A stretch of DNA of 64,000 nucleotides from Thalassospira sp. HJ (GTDB lineage: Bacteria > Pseudomonadota > Alphaproteobacteria > Rhodospirillales > Thalassospiraceae). Below are positions 7,553 through 16,237 of this stretch, in pieces. The stretch covers positions 124,001 through 188,000 of the forward strand of contig NZ_JYII01000003.1 of NCBI RefSeq assembly GCF_000948415.1, read 5' to 3'. The notes under the pieces were generated by a model that saw nothing but the letters and a program-made list of their open reading frames with translations, did not search any database and was not told the origin of the DNA. The position numbers and the translations under genes were made by a program. Each line of letters opens with the position of its first letter. Positions within the stretch are counted from its first letter, which is position 1.

Positions 7553-9052
7553 CTAGACCCGACGCGGCAGGGACACGATCACTTCCAGACCTTTTCCCGG
7601 CATATTGCGCAGTTCGATGCGCCCGTCATGGGCATCAATCACGGTTTTGACGATCGAAAGCCCAAGGCCACTGCCCCCGGTACTGCGTGCCCGCGACCCT
7701 TCCACACGATAGAACGGCAAGAACACCTTGTCCTGATGCTCAATCGGGATGCCTGGCCCTTCGTCGCGAATGGTGACGAGGACATTATCGGCCGTTGCTT
7801 CGAGGCTGACATTGGCGCGATGGCCATATTTCAGGGCATTTTCAATCAGGTTGGTGAAAGCGCGCTTTAACGTGCCCGGGCGGCACGACAGTCGGATGCT
7901 GCGTTTGCCACCAAAGCTATGGGGTTCATCCCCGCCGCCGAACACGGTATGGACAGAACTGAACTGTAACGGTTGCGGCCCGGCAAAGCTCACCGGACGG
8001 CCGAGATCGGCATAATCATCACAGATGGCTTCCAGCACGGAGACGAAATCGACCGTGCGTTCTTCTTCCTTGGCGATCCAGTCACCGAGGAAATCAAGCG
8101 CGTCATTGAGAAGACTGTCCATTTCATCAAGATCACGCAGCACAGTCTCACGCAGTTCATCATTTTCAATGAACTCGGCGCGCAAACGCAGACGCGTGCT
8201 TGGTGTGCGCAAATCGTGCGAAATGGCGGCCAGCATCCGGGTGCGATCGCCCAGCATCCGTGAAATGCGTTCACGCAGATCGTTGTAGGCCGCCGCCATC
8301 GACCGGGCCTCAGTCGGGCCGCGCTCCTCGACGGGCGGGCCGCTGACCTCATCCCCGTGATCGATAATCGCACGTGTCAGTCGTTTGAAGGGGCCAGCCA
8401 GAAGGTCTGCAAGCCCGGCAAACACCACAAGGACAGCCGCCACCCCCATCAGGAACATCAGGAAGACAAGCGACGGCGATGCGTAATTCGCCCAAAGCTC
8501 GTCATGGCTGACCAGAATGCGCTTTCCCGATGGCATCAGGATTTCGACCTGTGCCTCCAACCCAAGACGGGCGATTTCGCGCGACAGTTCGGCAAAGAAC
8601 AGGCTGGGGTTTTCGGTGGCCTCGATGATGCCGCGTTGCTCGGAACTCAGCCGCCCGCGTTCGAAATGCACTTTGACCGAGGTCGGCCAGCCGGTATTGG
8701 CCAGGCGTGCGGGCATGGCAATGTGCTGGGCAGGACGCGAAAACAACAAAAGCGTGCCCAGATCATCGGGCGGCAGGATGCGCATTGTCATGCCGTCACG
8801 CGCAGCTATATCGACAATGTTTTCCTCAAATTCCGGGTTTTCGGCGATCCGGACCAGTTCGCGGATGGTAAAGCCCAGCGTATAGGCGCGGCCAATGCGC
8901 TCGTCCCGTTCGATGACGTAATAGGATGCCATGGCGCTGAGCACAGCAATGATCAGCCCGCCCAGCATCATCAGGATAAAGATACGCCCGCCCAGCGTGC
9001 GCGGCTTGTAGCGACGCAGATAATTGCTGAAATTTGCGAACATATCGGCCAT
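7553..9052 (-). CDS. EnvZ-type sensor histidine kinase
   Basis: This inner-membrane sensor kinase has 499 residues. Transmembrane segments at about 23-46 and 192-216 flank a periplasmic domain of about 145 residues. A HAMP linker follows, then a dimerisation/phosphoacceptor helix with H279 in ISHDLRTPST, and a HATPase domain with N-box NLIENALKYG, G1 DEGPGIP and G2 SGLGLSI. The H-box has PST where EnvZ-type kinases usually have PLT. A glycine-rich insertion precedes the N-box. It lies 8 nt behind the response regulator gene. Its position beside the hexose importer suggests a role like Pseudomonas GtrS/GltR sugar sensing, which is inference. Confidence 0.9.
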   Translation of the reverse strand: MADMFANFSNYLRRYKPRTLGGRIFILMMLGGLIIAVLSAMASYYVIERDERIGRAYTLGFTIRELVRIAENPEFEENIVDIAARDGMTMRILPPDDLGTLLLFSRPAQHIAMPARLANTGWPTSVKVHFERGRLSSEQRGIIEATENPSLFFAELSREIARLGLEAQVEILMPSGKRILVSHDELWANYASPSLVFLMFLMGVAAVLVVFAGLADLLAGPFKRLTRAIIDHGDEVSGPPVEERGPTEARSMAAAYNDLRERISRMLGDRTRMLAAISHDLRTPSTRLRLRAEFIENDELRETVLRDLDEMDSLLNDALDFLGDWIAKEEERTVDFVSVLEAICDDYADLGRPVSFAGPQPLQFSSVHTVFGGGDEPHSFGGKRSIRLSCRPGTLKRAFTNLIENALKYGHRANVSLEATADNVLVTIRDEGPGIPIEHQDKVFLPFYRVEGSRARSTGGSGLGLSIVKTVIDAHDGRIELRNMPGKGLEVIVSLPRRV

Positions 9053-9060
9053 CGGTCGGC

Positions 9061-9825
9061 CTAAATTGTTTGGGTGTCAGCGCAGAACTGATACCCGATG
9101 CCGCGCACTGTCTTGATCAGCTTCGGGTTCTTGGCGTCTTTTTCGATCTTGCGGCGCAGGCGGCTGATCTGGATATCAATGCTGCGATCAAACGGAAGCG
9201 AGCTTTGCCCGCGGACAATATCAACAAGCTGTTCTCGCGACAGCGCCCGCTTGTTGTTCTTGACCAGTGCCAGAAGTAACGAAAACTCACCAGTCGAAAG
9301 GTGCACGGCGACATTATCGGCATCGCGCAATTCGCGGGACCCGATATCAAGCGTCCATTCACCGAATATGATCTTCTGCGCGGGGGTGACATCGTTATTG
9401 GACGGGCCGACTGTGCCGGTTTCAAAGCGGCGGAAAACAGCACGAATACGTGCCAGCAATTCACGCGGATTGAACGGCTTGGTCAGATAGTCATCCGCAC
9501 CCAGTTCAAGGCCCAGAATACGATCGGTATCCTCGCCAACGGCAGTCAGCATGACAATCGGCACCTTGGACGTGCGCCGGACATCGCGACACAGCGCAAA
9601 GCCGTCCTCGCCCGGCAACATGATATCAAGAATCACCAGATCGATTTTCCAGTCACGCAAGGCACGGTGCATTTCATTGCCGTCAGAGACGGTGGTAATG
9701 CGAAACCCGTGTTGCAGCAGGAACTTTTTCAAAAGCTTCTGGATTTCCTGATCGTCATCAACGACCAGAATATGTGGTTCACGTCGCGTCGTCAGTGTCC
9801 CGAACTCCCCTGATTTTTCGGCCAT
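9061..9825 (-). CDS. OmpR-family response regulator
   Basis: This 254-residue two-component regulator has a receiver domain with acidic pocket DDD (23-25), phospho-acceptor D67 in VILDIMLPG and lysine in YLTKPF. A winged-helix DNA-binding domain follows (about 150-250) with the typical SIDIQISRLRRKIE and TVRGIGYQF. It is the first gene of a two-gene operon with the sensor kinase. It is transcribed away from the FAD oxidoreductase gene and towards the hexose importer. The likely targets are the importer operon and its own promoter, suggested by position and by OmpR-like boxes upstream of gtsA. Confidence 0.93.
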   Translation of the reverse strand: MAEKSGEFGTLTTRREPHILVVDDDQEIQKLLKKFLLQHGFRITTVSDGNEMHRALRDWKIDLVILDIMLPGEDGFALCRDVRRTSKVPIVMLTAVGEDTDRILGLELGADDYLTKPFNPRELLARIRAVFRRFETGTVGPSNNDVTPAQKIIFGEWTLDIGSRELRDADNVAVHLSTGEFSLLLALVKNNKRALSREQLVDIVRGQSSLPFDRSIDIQISRLRRKIEKDAKNPKLIKTVRGIGYQFCADTQTI

Positions 9826-9864
9826 GTCCCTGACCGTGGCCGGAGTTTAGTCTATATCGACAAC

Positions 9865-9898
9865 GGTTTGAACCATTTTACCATGTGGTGTTCAAACC
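9865..9898. promoter_or_regulatory. Inverted repeat in the divergent promoter region
   Basis: A perfect 9-bp inverted repeat, GGTTTGAAC (9865-9873) and GTTCAAACC (9890-9898), has a 16-nt spacer. It lies between the response regulator gene (minus) and the FAD oxidoreductase gene (plus). It could be an operator or a short hairpin; the binding protein is unknown. Confidence 0.4.
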
Positions 9899-10020
9899 CA
9901 CGCGAATACACCCGTTTCACCAATTTTCTTGGGCCTCGCACTGCTCCAAATCCGGTCTGGCACCGTATGACTTTGAAACACCCAAAGCCGAATTCGGTAC
10001 GGATAAGTCAGGAGCGACAC

Positions 10021-11076
10021 ATGCCAAGAACCTCGAACGTCAATATTGCCGTGATTGGTGCCGGGATGGCGGGCCTTAAGGCGGCCAGCACCTTGCACCG
10101 CACTGGCATCAACGTGACCGTGCTTGAAAAGAGCCGTGGGCTTGGCGGACGTCTGGCGTCGCGGCGGACCGAGTTCGGGCATTTCAATCACGGGGCGCAA
10201 TATGTCACGGCGCGCCATCCGGGGTTCAATGCCTTCCTGCAAGAAGCAACCGAGTTCAACGCCGCACAGAACTGGTCGCCCAATTTGCATCGCGGCACTT
10301 CGGCACCGACCAGTTCGTCCGGAACGGGTGCAGCCCTGTCACCGATTGCACGCCATGTCGGCAACCTTGCCGAGGAAGCCTGGTATCAGGGCGCGCCGCA
10401 GATGAACAAGCTGATCCGCCCACTGGTTGACAGTTTCCCGATCCAGAAGCAGCACCGCATCATCGGGATCGAGCCGGCTACTGCGCAGAGCTTCATGCTC
10501 CATGACGATCTGGACGGTTCATACGGCCCGTTTGACGGCGTAATCGTGACAGCCCCTGCCCCCCAGGCGGCAGAACTTTTGCGACCACTCGCACCGCGCT
10601 TCGGCCCGATTGACGAGGTTATCATGGCACCGTGCTGGGCAGTGATGGCGGCGTTTGAAAAGCCGCTTCCGACAGGGTTTGATGCGATGCTGTATCCCAG
10701 TAGCGAAATCAGCTGGGCTGCGCGCAGCACGCAAAGCAATGACATGTTCCATCGCCGTACGCCCGATCCATGGGTCCTGCATGCCAGCCCGGAATGGTCG
10801 CGCGCCCATCTGGAAGATGACAAGGAACGCGTGATTGAAAAGCTTCTGGCAGCACTGCGTGATGTCAGTAGCGTCAAACTTCCCGAACTCCATTCGGTGC
10901 AGGCCCATCGCTGGCGCTATGCCCGAACCGAAGTGCCGTTGGGCAAAAGCCAACTGAATGGCATGAATGGCCGGGTGATCGCGGCGGGTGACTGGTGCCT
11001 TGGCGCACGGGTTGAATCCGCCTGGCGCAGTGGCCAGTCGGCTGCTCACACAATGATCGAAACCCTGCTTGGATAA
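10021..11076 (+). CDS. Renalase-like NAD(P)/FAD-dependent oxidoreductase
   Basis: This 351-residue flavoprotein begins with a Rossmann FAD motif (IAVIGAGMAGLKAA) followed by LEKSRGLGGRLASRR. That arginine-rich loop is typical of the renalase-like amine oxidoreductase group (COG3380). The C-terminus has the second FAD contact, IAAGDWCLGARVESAWRSG. The start at 10021 was preferred over an in-frame ATG at 9868 because AGGAG (10010-10014) precedes it and the FAD motif then starts near residue 8, as in the family. The substrate is unknown. These genes often accompany photolyase/cryptochrome and DUF2256 genes, as here. Confidence 0.85.
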   Translation: MPRTSNVNIAVIGAGMAGLKAASTLHRTGINVTVLEKSRGLGGRLASRRTEFGHFNHGAQYVTARHPGFNAFLQEATEFNAAQNWSPNLHRGTSAPTSSSGTGAALSPIARHVGNLAEEAWYQGAPQMNKLIRPLVDSFPIQKQHRIIGIEPATAQSFMLHDDLDGSYGPFDGVIVTAPAPQAAELLRPLAPRFGPIDEVIMAPCWAVMAAFEKPLPTGFDAMLYPSSEISWAARSTQSNDMFHRRTPDPWVLHASPEWSRAHLEDDKERVIEKLLAALRDVSSVKLPELHSVQAHRWRYARTEVPLGKSQLNGMNGRVIAAGDWCLGARVESAWRSGQSAAHTMIETLLG

Positions 11077-11099
11077 ACCAAAAACCTGATCGCACCGAA

Positions 11100-11294
11100 A
11101 TGCCCAAAAATGCCAACGGACATCGCCGTGGCAAAGCCCATCTGCCACAGAAAACCTGCGTGATTTGTGCGCGACCGTTTAACTGGCGGCGCAAATGGAA
11201 GGATTGCTGGGACGCGGTTCAGTATTGCTCAGAGCGGTGCCGTCGGCAGCGAAAGCAGGCTGCGAAACCCGCAATTCAGGGGCGTGCATCATGA
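11100..11294 (+). CDS. DUF2256 zinc-ribbon-like protein
   Basis: This 64-residue protein contains two cysteine pairs, CVIC and CSERC, in the DUF2256 arrangement (HLPQKTCVICARPFNWRRKW, then YCSERCRRQRK). They probably form a treble-clef or zinc-ribbon metal site. The function is unknown. The family is commonly found next to cryptochrome/photolyase genes. Its stop codon overlaps the next start (ATGA at 11291-11294), indicating translational coupling. Confidence 0.85.
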   Translation: MPKNANGHRRGKAHLPQKTCVICARPFNWRRKWKDCWDAVQYCSERCRRQRKQAAKPAIQGRAS

Positions 11295-11575
11295 TGTTTG
11301 ATCAGGTCGATGAAGATCAGCCGACATATGCCATTCTGCGCCAGCGGGTGATTGATATGGCAATCCAGCGCGGCGTGGAGAAAACCATCTGCCCGTCCGA
11401 AGTTGCCAAGTCATTCGGGTCCTACTGGCGCGATCTGATTCCGCGCGTGCATCAGGTGGCAGATCAGCTCTGTGCCGAGGGCAAACTGACATTTGAAAAG
11501 GGCGGCATCAGCTATGGCCAACACCGCCCTTCGGGTCATTATCGATTGCGCATCGTCCCGGAAAAGGACGATTGA
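11291..11575 (+). CDS. DUF3253 family protein
   Basis: This 94-residue protein resembles a small winged-helix fold: AILRQRVIDMAIQRG, then ICPSEVAKSFGSYWRDLIP, then an ADQLCAEGKLTF wing. It matches the DUF3253 pattern, whose function is uncharacterised. The start is the ATG overlapping the DUF2256 stop, so the two proteins are made together. DUF2256 and DUF3253 are sometimes fused or adjacent in other bacteria, supporting a shared role. The gene ends 6 nt from the convergent pgi gene. Confidence 0.8.
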   Translation: MMFDQVDEDQPTYAILRQRVIDMAIQRGVEKTICPSEVAKSFGSYWRDLIPRVHQVADQLCAEGKLTFEKGGISYGQHRPSGHYRLRIVPEKDD

Positions 11576-11581
11576 TCGGCC

Positions 11582-13228
11582 CTAGCCGCGCAAGGCATGC
11601 AGGCGTTTGATCAGGCCCGCGGTCGATGCATCGCGGGATCCTGCGTCTTCCTTGCCCTCAACCATGGGAAGCAGTTCCTTGGCAAGCTGTTTGCCAAGCT
11701 CTACCCCCCACTGGTCATAGGAATTGACGTTCCAGATGATGCCCTGAACAAAGATTTTATGTTCATACATCGCGACCAGGCGGCCAAGGGTGAATGGATC
11801 AAGCTGCTTATAGAGGATCATGGTGCTGGGCTTGTTGCCATCAAACACCTTTTGCGGTGCGAGCACATCGATCTCGGCCGGGCTCAGATCGCTGCCTGAA
11901 AACTCTTCACGGACTTCGGCCTCTGTCTTGCCACGCATCAATGCTTCGGCCTGCGCCAGGCAGTTTGAGACAAGCTTGTCATGATGGTTGGCCAACGGAT
12001 GCAGCGCATTGGCAGCGACAATGAAATCAACCGGGATCAGTTCGGTGCCCTGATGGATCAGCTGATAGAACGCGTGCTGGCCGTTTGTGCCGGGCTCGCC
12101 CCAGATGATCGGGCCGGTTTCATAGGCAATCGGTTTGCCATCCCGGGTAACCGACTTGCCGTTACTTTCCATATCGGCCTGCTGCAGATAGGCCGGAAGA
12201 CGCGACAGATGCTGATCATAAGGCAGGATCGCCTGGCTCGATGCGCCCAGCACATTGCGATACCAAACGCCGATCAAACCAAGGATCATTGGAATATTGG
12301 TTTCAATCGGTGCGGTTTTGAAGTGGTTATCCATCGACTGCGCACCGCGCAGCAATTCTTCGAACTTGTCATACCCGACGGCGAGAATGATCGGCAGCCC
12401 AATCGCCGACCACAGGCTGTAACGACCGCCAACCCAGTCCCAGAAACCAAACGCATTGTCGGTATCAATGCCAAATGCCGCGACCTTGTCGAGTGCGGTT
12501 GAAACCGCAACGAAATGCTTGGCGACGGCAGCTTCGTCTTTCAGCATACCAACCAGCCAATCGCGCGCCGAATAGGCGTTGGTCAGCGTCTCGTCGGTCG
12601 TGAAGGTCTTCGATGCGATGATGAAAAGGGTTGTTTCCGCATCGAGGAACTTCAGCGTATCGACAATATGCGCGCCATCAACGTTGGACACGAAATGGCA
12701 GCGAATGCCATCAATGTGGTACGGACGAAGTGCTTCATTGACCATCACCGGGCCAAGGTCGGAGCCGCCAATACCGATATTGACGACATCGGTGATTTTC
12801 TTGCCGGTATGGCCCTTCCATTCGCCGGAATGTACGCGGGTAGCAAAGTCCTTGAGACGGCCGAGCACTTCCTTGACGGCGGGCATAACATCTTCGCCAT
12901 CGACCTCGACCGGGCCACCATCAAGGTTACGAAGGGCGGTGTGCAGCACAGCGCGGTTTTCGGTGACATTGATCCGATCACCGGCAAACATCCGATCACG
13001 CCAGTCTTCGACATTGGCCGCCTTGGCAAGATCCACCAGAGCCGACATCACGTCATCGGTGATCAGGTTTTTGGAATAATCGACAAACAGGTCATTGAGG
13101 GCAGCACTATAGCGTTCAAACCGGGCAGGATCGTCGGCGAAGGCCTGACGCAGGTTGAGTTTTTCGGAAACCTCCGCGCCCAGTTGATCGAGTTTTTCCC
13201 AACTTGCAGTCATTTTATCAGCAGACAT
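11582..13228 (-). CDS. pgi: Glucose-6-phosphate isomerase
   Basis: This cytoplasmic enzyme interconverts glucose-6-phosphate and fructose-6-phosphate. Both family signatures are present: [17 protein letters not shown] and [10 protein letters not shown]. From the chosen start ([10 protein letters not shown]) the protein has 548 residues, close to E. coli Pgi (549), and the first tryptophan aligns. An in-frame ATG 30 nt upstream (13258) would add ten residues, but the GAGGGTGG ribosome binding site sits in front of the chosen start. It lies downstream of fructokinase in opposite orientation to the importer, linking imported hexoses to the Entner-Doudoroff or pentose phosphate routes. Confidence 0.96.
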   Translation of the reverse strand: MSADKMTASWEKLDQLGAEVSEKLNLRQAFADDPARFERYSAALNDLFVDYSKNLITDDVMSALVDLAKAANVEDWRDRMFAGDRINVTENRAVLHTALRNLDGGPVEVDGEDVMPAVKEVLGRLKDFATRVHSGEWKGHTGKKITDVVNIGIGGSDLGPVMVNEALRPYHIDGIRCHFVSNVDGAHIVDTLKFLDAETTLFIIASKTFTTDETLTNAYSARDWLVGMLKDEAAVAKHFVAVSTALDKVAAFGIDTDNAFGFWDWVGGRYSLWSAIGLPIILAVGYDKFEELLRGAQSMDNHFKTAPIETNIPMILGLIGVWYRNVLGASSQAILPYDQHLSRLPAYLQQADMESNGKSVTRDGKPIAYETGPIIWGEPGTNGQHAFYQLIHQGTELIPVDFIVAANALHPLANHHDKLVSNCLAQAEALMRGKTEAEVREEFSGSDLSPAEIDVLAPQKVFDGNKPSTMILYKQLDPFTLGRLVAMYEHKIFVQGIIWNVNSYDQWGVELGKQLAKELLPMVEGKEDAGSRDASTAGLIKRLHALRG

Positions 13229-13381
13229 ACCACCCTCGGCCCATTCAAATTCATTCATAACAATACGGTGCTATGGCACAAAGCCTAGCACGCGTTTCAA
13301 ACCATGTGTGGGACAGTTTGCGGAATGTCGCGGGCTATGGATATGGGGTCCTGATGCCGCGACACTCCTATTCCTAGCGGC

Positions 13382-14341
13382 TTAGCGCGCCGAAAGAAAG
13401 TCTTCGACTTCTTTTTCGGTCGGCAATGCGTTGATCGCCCCGCGCTTGGTTGCCGTGATCGCCCCAACCGCGTTGGCAAAGCGGCACGCTGCCGCAAGCT
13501 TGTCCTCGGAACCAAGAAGTTCCGGATCGTTTAGCAAGCGCGACAGGAAGCCAGCGGTGCAGCCATCCCCTGCCCCGGTCGCATCGACCGCGGTGATTTC
13601 AAAGGACGGCACAAAGCCATCGAAGTTCGGCGTGATATAGCGCGATCCCTTGGGACCATAGGTCACAATCATCGCACGCCACTGATCACACCACAGATCC
13701 TTGATGCCTTCTTCAAGGTCGTCCTTGCCCGAGACAAAGGTGATTTCCTCGTCCGACATCTTGACGACATCGGCCTGACTGATCGCAAGGCGCAGGATTT
13801 CCCGGGCCTTTTCTTCGCTTGGCCAAAGCGGCAGGCGCAGGTTCGGATCACAGGAAATGATCGCCCCGTTTTCGCGCGCGATCTTGATCGCCTCAAGCGT
13901 TGCAGCACGCGGGTCATCATCGATCATGCAGAGCGTTCCGTAATGGAACAGATCGGTTGATTTCAGCATGTCCTGATCAAGATCAGCAATGCTGAGCAAC
14001 ATGTCGGCTGACGGGCTGCGATAGAAGGAAAATTCACGTTCACCGTCTGCGCGCAGCGAGACAAAGGCAAGCCCGGTCAACGCTTCTTTGGTGAGCACAA
14101 TGCCCGACGTATCGACATCATCGGCCTTAAGCGTATCGACCAGAAAATGGCCAAAGGAATCATCGCCGAGTTTACCGATAAAGCCGGTTTCAATTCCAAG
14201 ACGCTGCAGGCACACAGCCGCATTTCCCGGCGCACCGCCGGCGGCCTTGGCAAAGGCCGGGGCATCGGCAAGACCGGTTCCGGTCACCGTCGGAACAAAA
14301 TCAATCAGCAGTTCCCCAAGACAAACAGCTTTGGCTGTCAT
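13382..14341 (-). CDS. Fructokinase (PfkB/ribokinase family)
   Basis: This 319-residue sugar kinase probably phosphorylates fructose to fructose-6-phosphate. N-terminal GGAPGNAAVCLQRLG (35-49) is the first PfkB signature, and DATGAGDGCTAGFLSRLL (253-270) the second, with catalytic base D259. The KPTxxxFYR-like segment and CMIDD region fit ScrK-type fructokinases better than ribokinases. It precedes pgi on the same strand with a 153-bp gap. A striking pair of 12-bp inverted repeats lies directly upstream. Other hexose specificities cannot be excluded. Confidence 0.88.
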   Translation of the reverse strand: MTAKAVCLGELLIDFVPTVTGTGLADAPAFAKAAGGAPGNAAVCLQRLGIETGFIGKLGDDSFGHFLVDTLKADDVDTSGIVLTKEALTGLAFVSLRADGEREFSFYRSPSADMLLSIADLDQDMLKSTDLFHYGTLCMIDDDPRAATLEAIKIARENGAIISCDPNLRLPLWPSEEKAREILRLAISQADVVKMSDEEITFVSGKDDLEEGIKDLWCDQWRAMIVTYGPKGSRYITPNFDGFVPSFEITAVDATGAGDGCTAGFLSRLLNDPELLGSEDKLAAACRFANAVGAITATKRGAINALPTEKEVEDFLSAR

Positions 14342-14426
14342 GACGTTTCTCCGTTCGGAAAGTCCGCAAATTGGCGGACTGATATTATGTGGTCTGTGGG
14401 ACCCACCGCCTTTTAAATCGATTCAA

Positions 14427-14466
14427 TTGCGCACGCAAACCAAAACCCGATCAATTGCGTGCGCAA
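14427..14466 (-). promoter_or_regulatory. Paired 12-bp inverted repeats upstream of fructokinase
   Basis: TTGCGCACGCAA (14427-14438) and TTGCGTGCGCAA (14455-14466) are exact reverse complements of each other, and each is palindromic at 10 of 12 positions. They lie 86-125 bp upstream of the fructokinase start and just after the phosphatase gene stop. They could be two operator sites (28 bp centre to centre) or one 12-bp hairpin with a 16-nt loop. The palindromic TTGCGNNCGCAA form suits a LacI-type repressor. Confidence 0.5.
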
Positions 14467-14472
14467 GAACCA

Positions 14473-15072
14473 TCACGCAGTTTGCTTGCCAAGCGCACGG
14501 CCAAATTCGATCTCGCGCACGCGTTCCAGTTCCGTCATCCAGCGTTCGAACATCGCATCGCGCTCAAGCTGAATTGCGTAGTGGCGATGAAGGGCTGCGG
14601 TCAGACGGCCTTCACGGCCCAGCAATTCATCGGCAAAGGCGATCATGACCGAGTTCGGCCAGGCGATCGGGCGCATTTCGCGAATGGTGGTAAAGATGCT
14701 GTCTTCGTCACGATCGGGTTCGCACTGCGCCATCAGCGTGATCATGGCTGCGGTCGAGCGTGAGACACCCATATGGCAATGCACCAGCAAATGCCCATCG
14801 CGGCGATCCGCACGGCTTTCGATCAGGGTTTCGCCGTAAGCAAGGATGCCTTCGACATCGGCCTTGGTCGGGGCCGGGCGACCTTCCTTGTCTTCAATCA
14901 CGTCATGGAAGCGCAAAATGGTGCGTTCATGCGGGGCATAATTGCCAAAGATGGTCGGGTCTTCGCGTTCGGGATCAAGCACAGACAGGACATGGGTGAC
15001 ACCATGGCTGCGATGGGTGGGCAGCTCGTCGATGCCACAGATGGTCAGGCGCGAAATTGCGATTGGTTTCAT
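14473..15072 (-). CDS. Tyrosine/dual-specificity-type protein phosphatase
   Basis: This 199-residue soluble protein has the CX5R phosphatase loop, HCHMGVSRS, with nucleophile C99 and phosphate-binding R105. Aspartates near 57-61 could provide the general acid. The N-terminal part (HVLSVLD) follows the dual-specificity phosphatase fold. Alphaproteobacterial members are annotated as tyrosine phosphatase-like; the substrate is unknown and could be a protein or a phosphosugar/phosphoinositide-like metabolite. It lies between the puu operon terminator and the fructokinase gene. Confidence 0.85.
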   Translation of the reverse strand: MKPIAISRLTICGIDELPTHRSHGVTHVLSVLDPEREDPTIFGNYAPHERTILRFHDVIEDKEGRPAPTKADVEGILAYGETLIESRADRRDGHLLVHCHMGVSRSTAAMITLMAQCEPDRDEDSIFTTIREMRPIAWPNSVMIAFADELLGREGRLTAALHRHYAIQLERDAMFERWMTELERVREIEFGRALGKQTA

Positions 15073-15130
15073 TTTCTTGGTTTCCTGTCTTCGTTTCTTT
15101 TTCTGGCGGTATCAAAGCACAGGAAAATGA

Positions 15131-15167
15131 AAAAACAAGGGCCGGTATCGTTAAATGATACCGGCCC
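15131..15167 (-). terminator. Terminator of the puu/ureohydrolase operon
   Basis: A perfect 11-bp stem, GGGCCGGTATC (15139-15149) and GATACCGGCCC (15157-15167), has a 7-nt loop. It is followed on the minus strand by a T-rich tract (TTGTTTTTTC). It sits just after the ureohydrolase stop codon. Confidence 0.9.
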
Positions 15168-15194
15168 CAAAGATTTTCGATTTGAAATCGCAGA

Positions 15195-16166
15195 TTACTT
15201 TGCGCGGTTAACCGCATGAATGTTCAGCATTTCCCACGCCATGGTCGCACCGGCAAGCGATGTGATGTCCGAAACATCATAGGGCGGGGAAACTTCAACC
15301 ACGTCACTGCCGATCAGGTTCACATGCCCGGCAAGACCACGCAGGATCGAGACAGCCTGATGGCTGGTCAAGCCGCCCAGAACCGGCGTGCCGGTTCCCG
15401 GTGCGTAGCATGGATCAAGGCCATCAATGTCAAAGGTGATGTAGGCCGGGTTGTCACCCACGGTGGCCTTGATCTTTTCAACAATGGCATCAATCGACAT
15501 CGACTGAACGTCCGGGCCATACAGGATGTTGAACCCGTGGGTGGATTCATTGTGGGTGCGAATGCCGACCTGAATGGATTTCGACGGATTGACGATGCCC
15601 TTTTTGGCGGCATGCCAGAACATGGTGCCATGATCGATACGATCACCGTCATCTTCCCAGGTATCGGAATGGGCATCAAACTGGATCAGCGAAATGCCAT
15701 CGCCGTACTTTTCGGCATGGGCTTTCAGGATCGGATAGGTGATGAAGTGATCACCGCCAATCGTCAGCATTTTCGCACCGGACTGAACGATATCACGTGC
15801 GTGATCCTCGATCATTTCCGGCAGCTTTTCCGGATGGCCCGGATCAATGACCATGTCGCCATAATCAATCACGGCCATCTCGGCAAAGATATCGCGACCG
15901 GACGGGAAATGCGGCGCCCATGCAAGGTTGGTCGATGCACGACGCACACCTTGCGGGCCAAGACGCGTGCCCGGGCGGCTTGAGGTCGCCAGATCATAGG
16001 GAATGCCGGTCACCGCAACATCAATCCCGTTCAGATCACGGGAATAACGGCGACGCATAAACGACAGCGCACCGGAATACATCGGCTCGCTGGTGTTTTG
16101 ATGCACGGATTTTGCCGTGAAGGCGTTATCACCACCCTTGGTATCAATGACCCCGGTGCTGCTCAT
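15195..16166 (-). CDS. Ureohydrolase: agmatinase or guanidinobutyrase
   Basis: This Mn-dependent arginase-fold enzyme removes urea from a guanidino compound. The metal motifs are all present: GGDHF, DAHSD and DIDGLDPCYAPGTGTP. From the chosen start (GGAAGGA ribosome binding site about 8 nt upstream) it has 323 residues, near the length of agmatinases and guanidinobutyrases. It is last in the puuA-puuR-puuC operon. That context fits agmatine to putrescine (feeding PuuA) or 4-guanidinobutyrate to GABA; the sequence does not decide between them. Confidence 0.88.
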   Translation of the reverse strand: MSSTGVIDTKGGDNAFTAKSVHQNTSEPMYSGALSFMRRRYSRDLNGIDVAVTGIPYDLATSSRPGTRLGPQGVRRASTNLAWAPHFPSGRDIFAEMAVIDYGDMVIDPGHPEKLPEMIEDHARDIVQSGAKMLTIGGDHFITYPILKAHAEKYGDGISLIQFDAHSDTWEDDGDRIDHGTMFWHAAKKGIVNPSKSIQVGIRTHNESTHGFNILYGPDVQSMSIDAIVEKIKATVGDNPAYITFDIDGLDPCYAPGTGTPVLGGLTSHQAVSILRGLAGHVNLIGSDVVEVSPPYDVSDITSLAGATMAWEMLNIHAVNRAK

Positions 16167-16237
16167 GTCGTAATCCTTCCCAATTCCTTGTCCCGTTCCC
16201 GGACGCTGCCCATCAGCAGTCAACAGGAACTGGCCCC

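Noticed and set aside
15216-15983. 255-codon antisense frame over the ureohydrolase gene
   Set aside because: The ureohydrolase metal-binding motifs are all in the minus-strand frame; the antisense reading has no recognisable fold.
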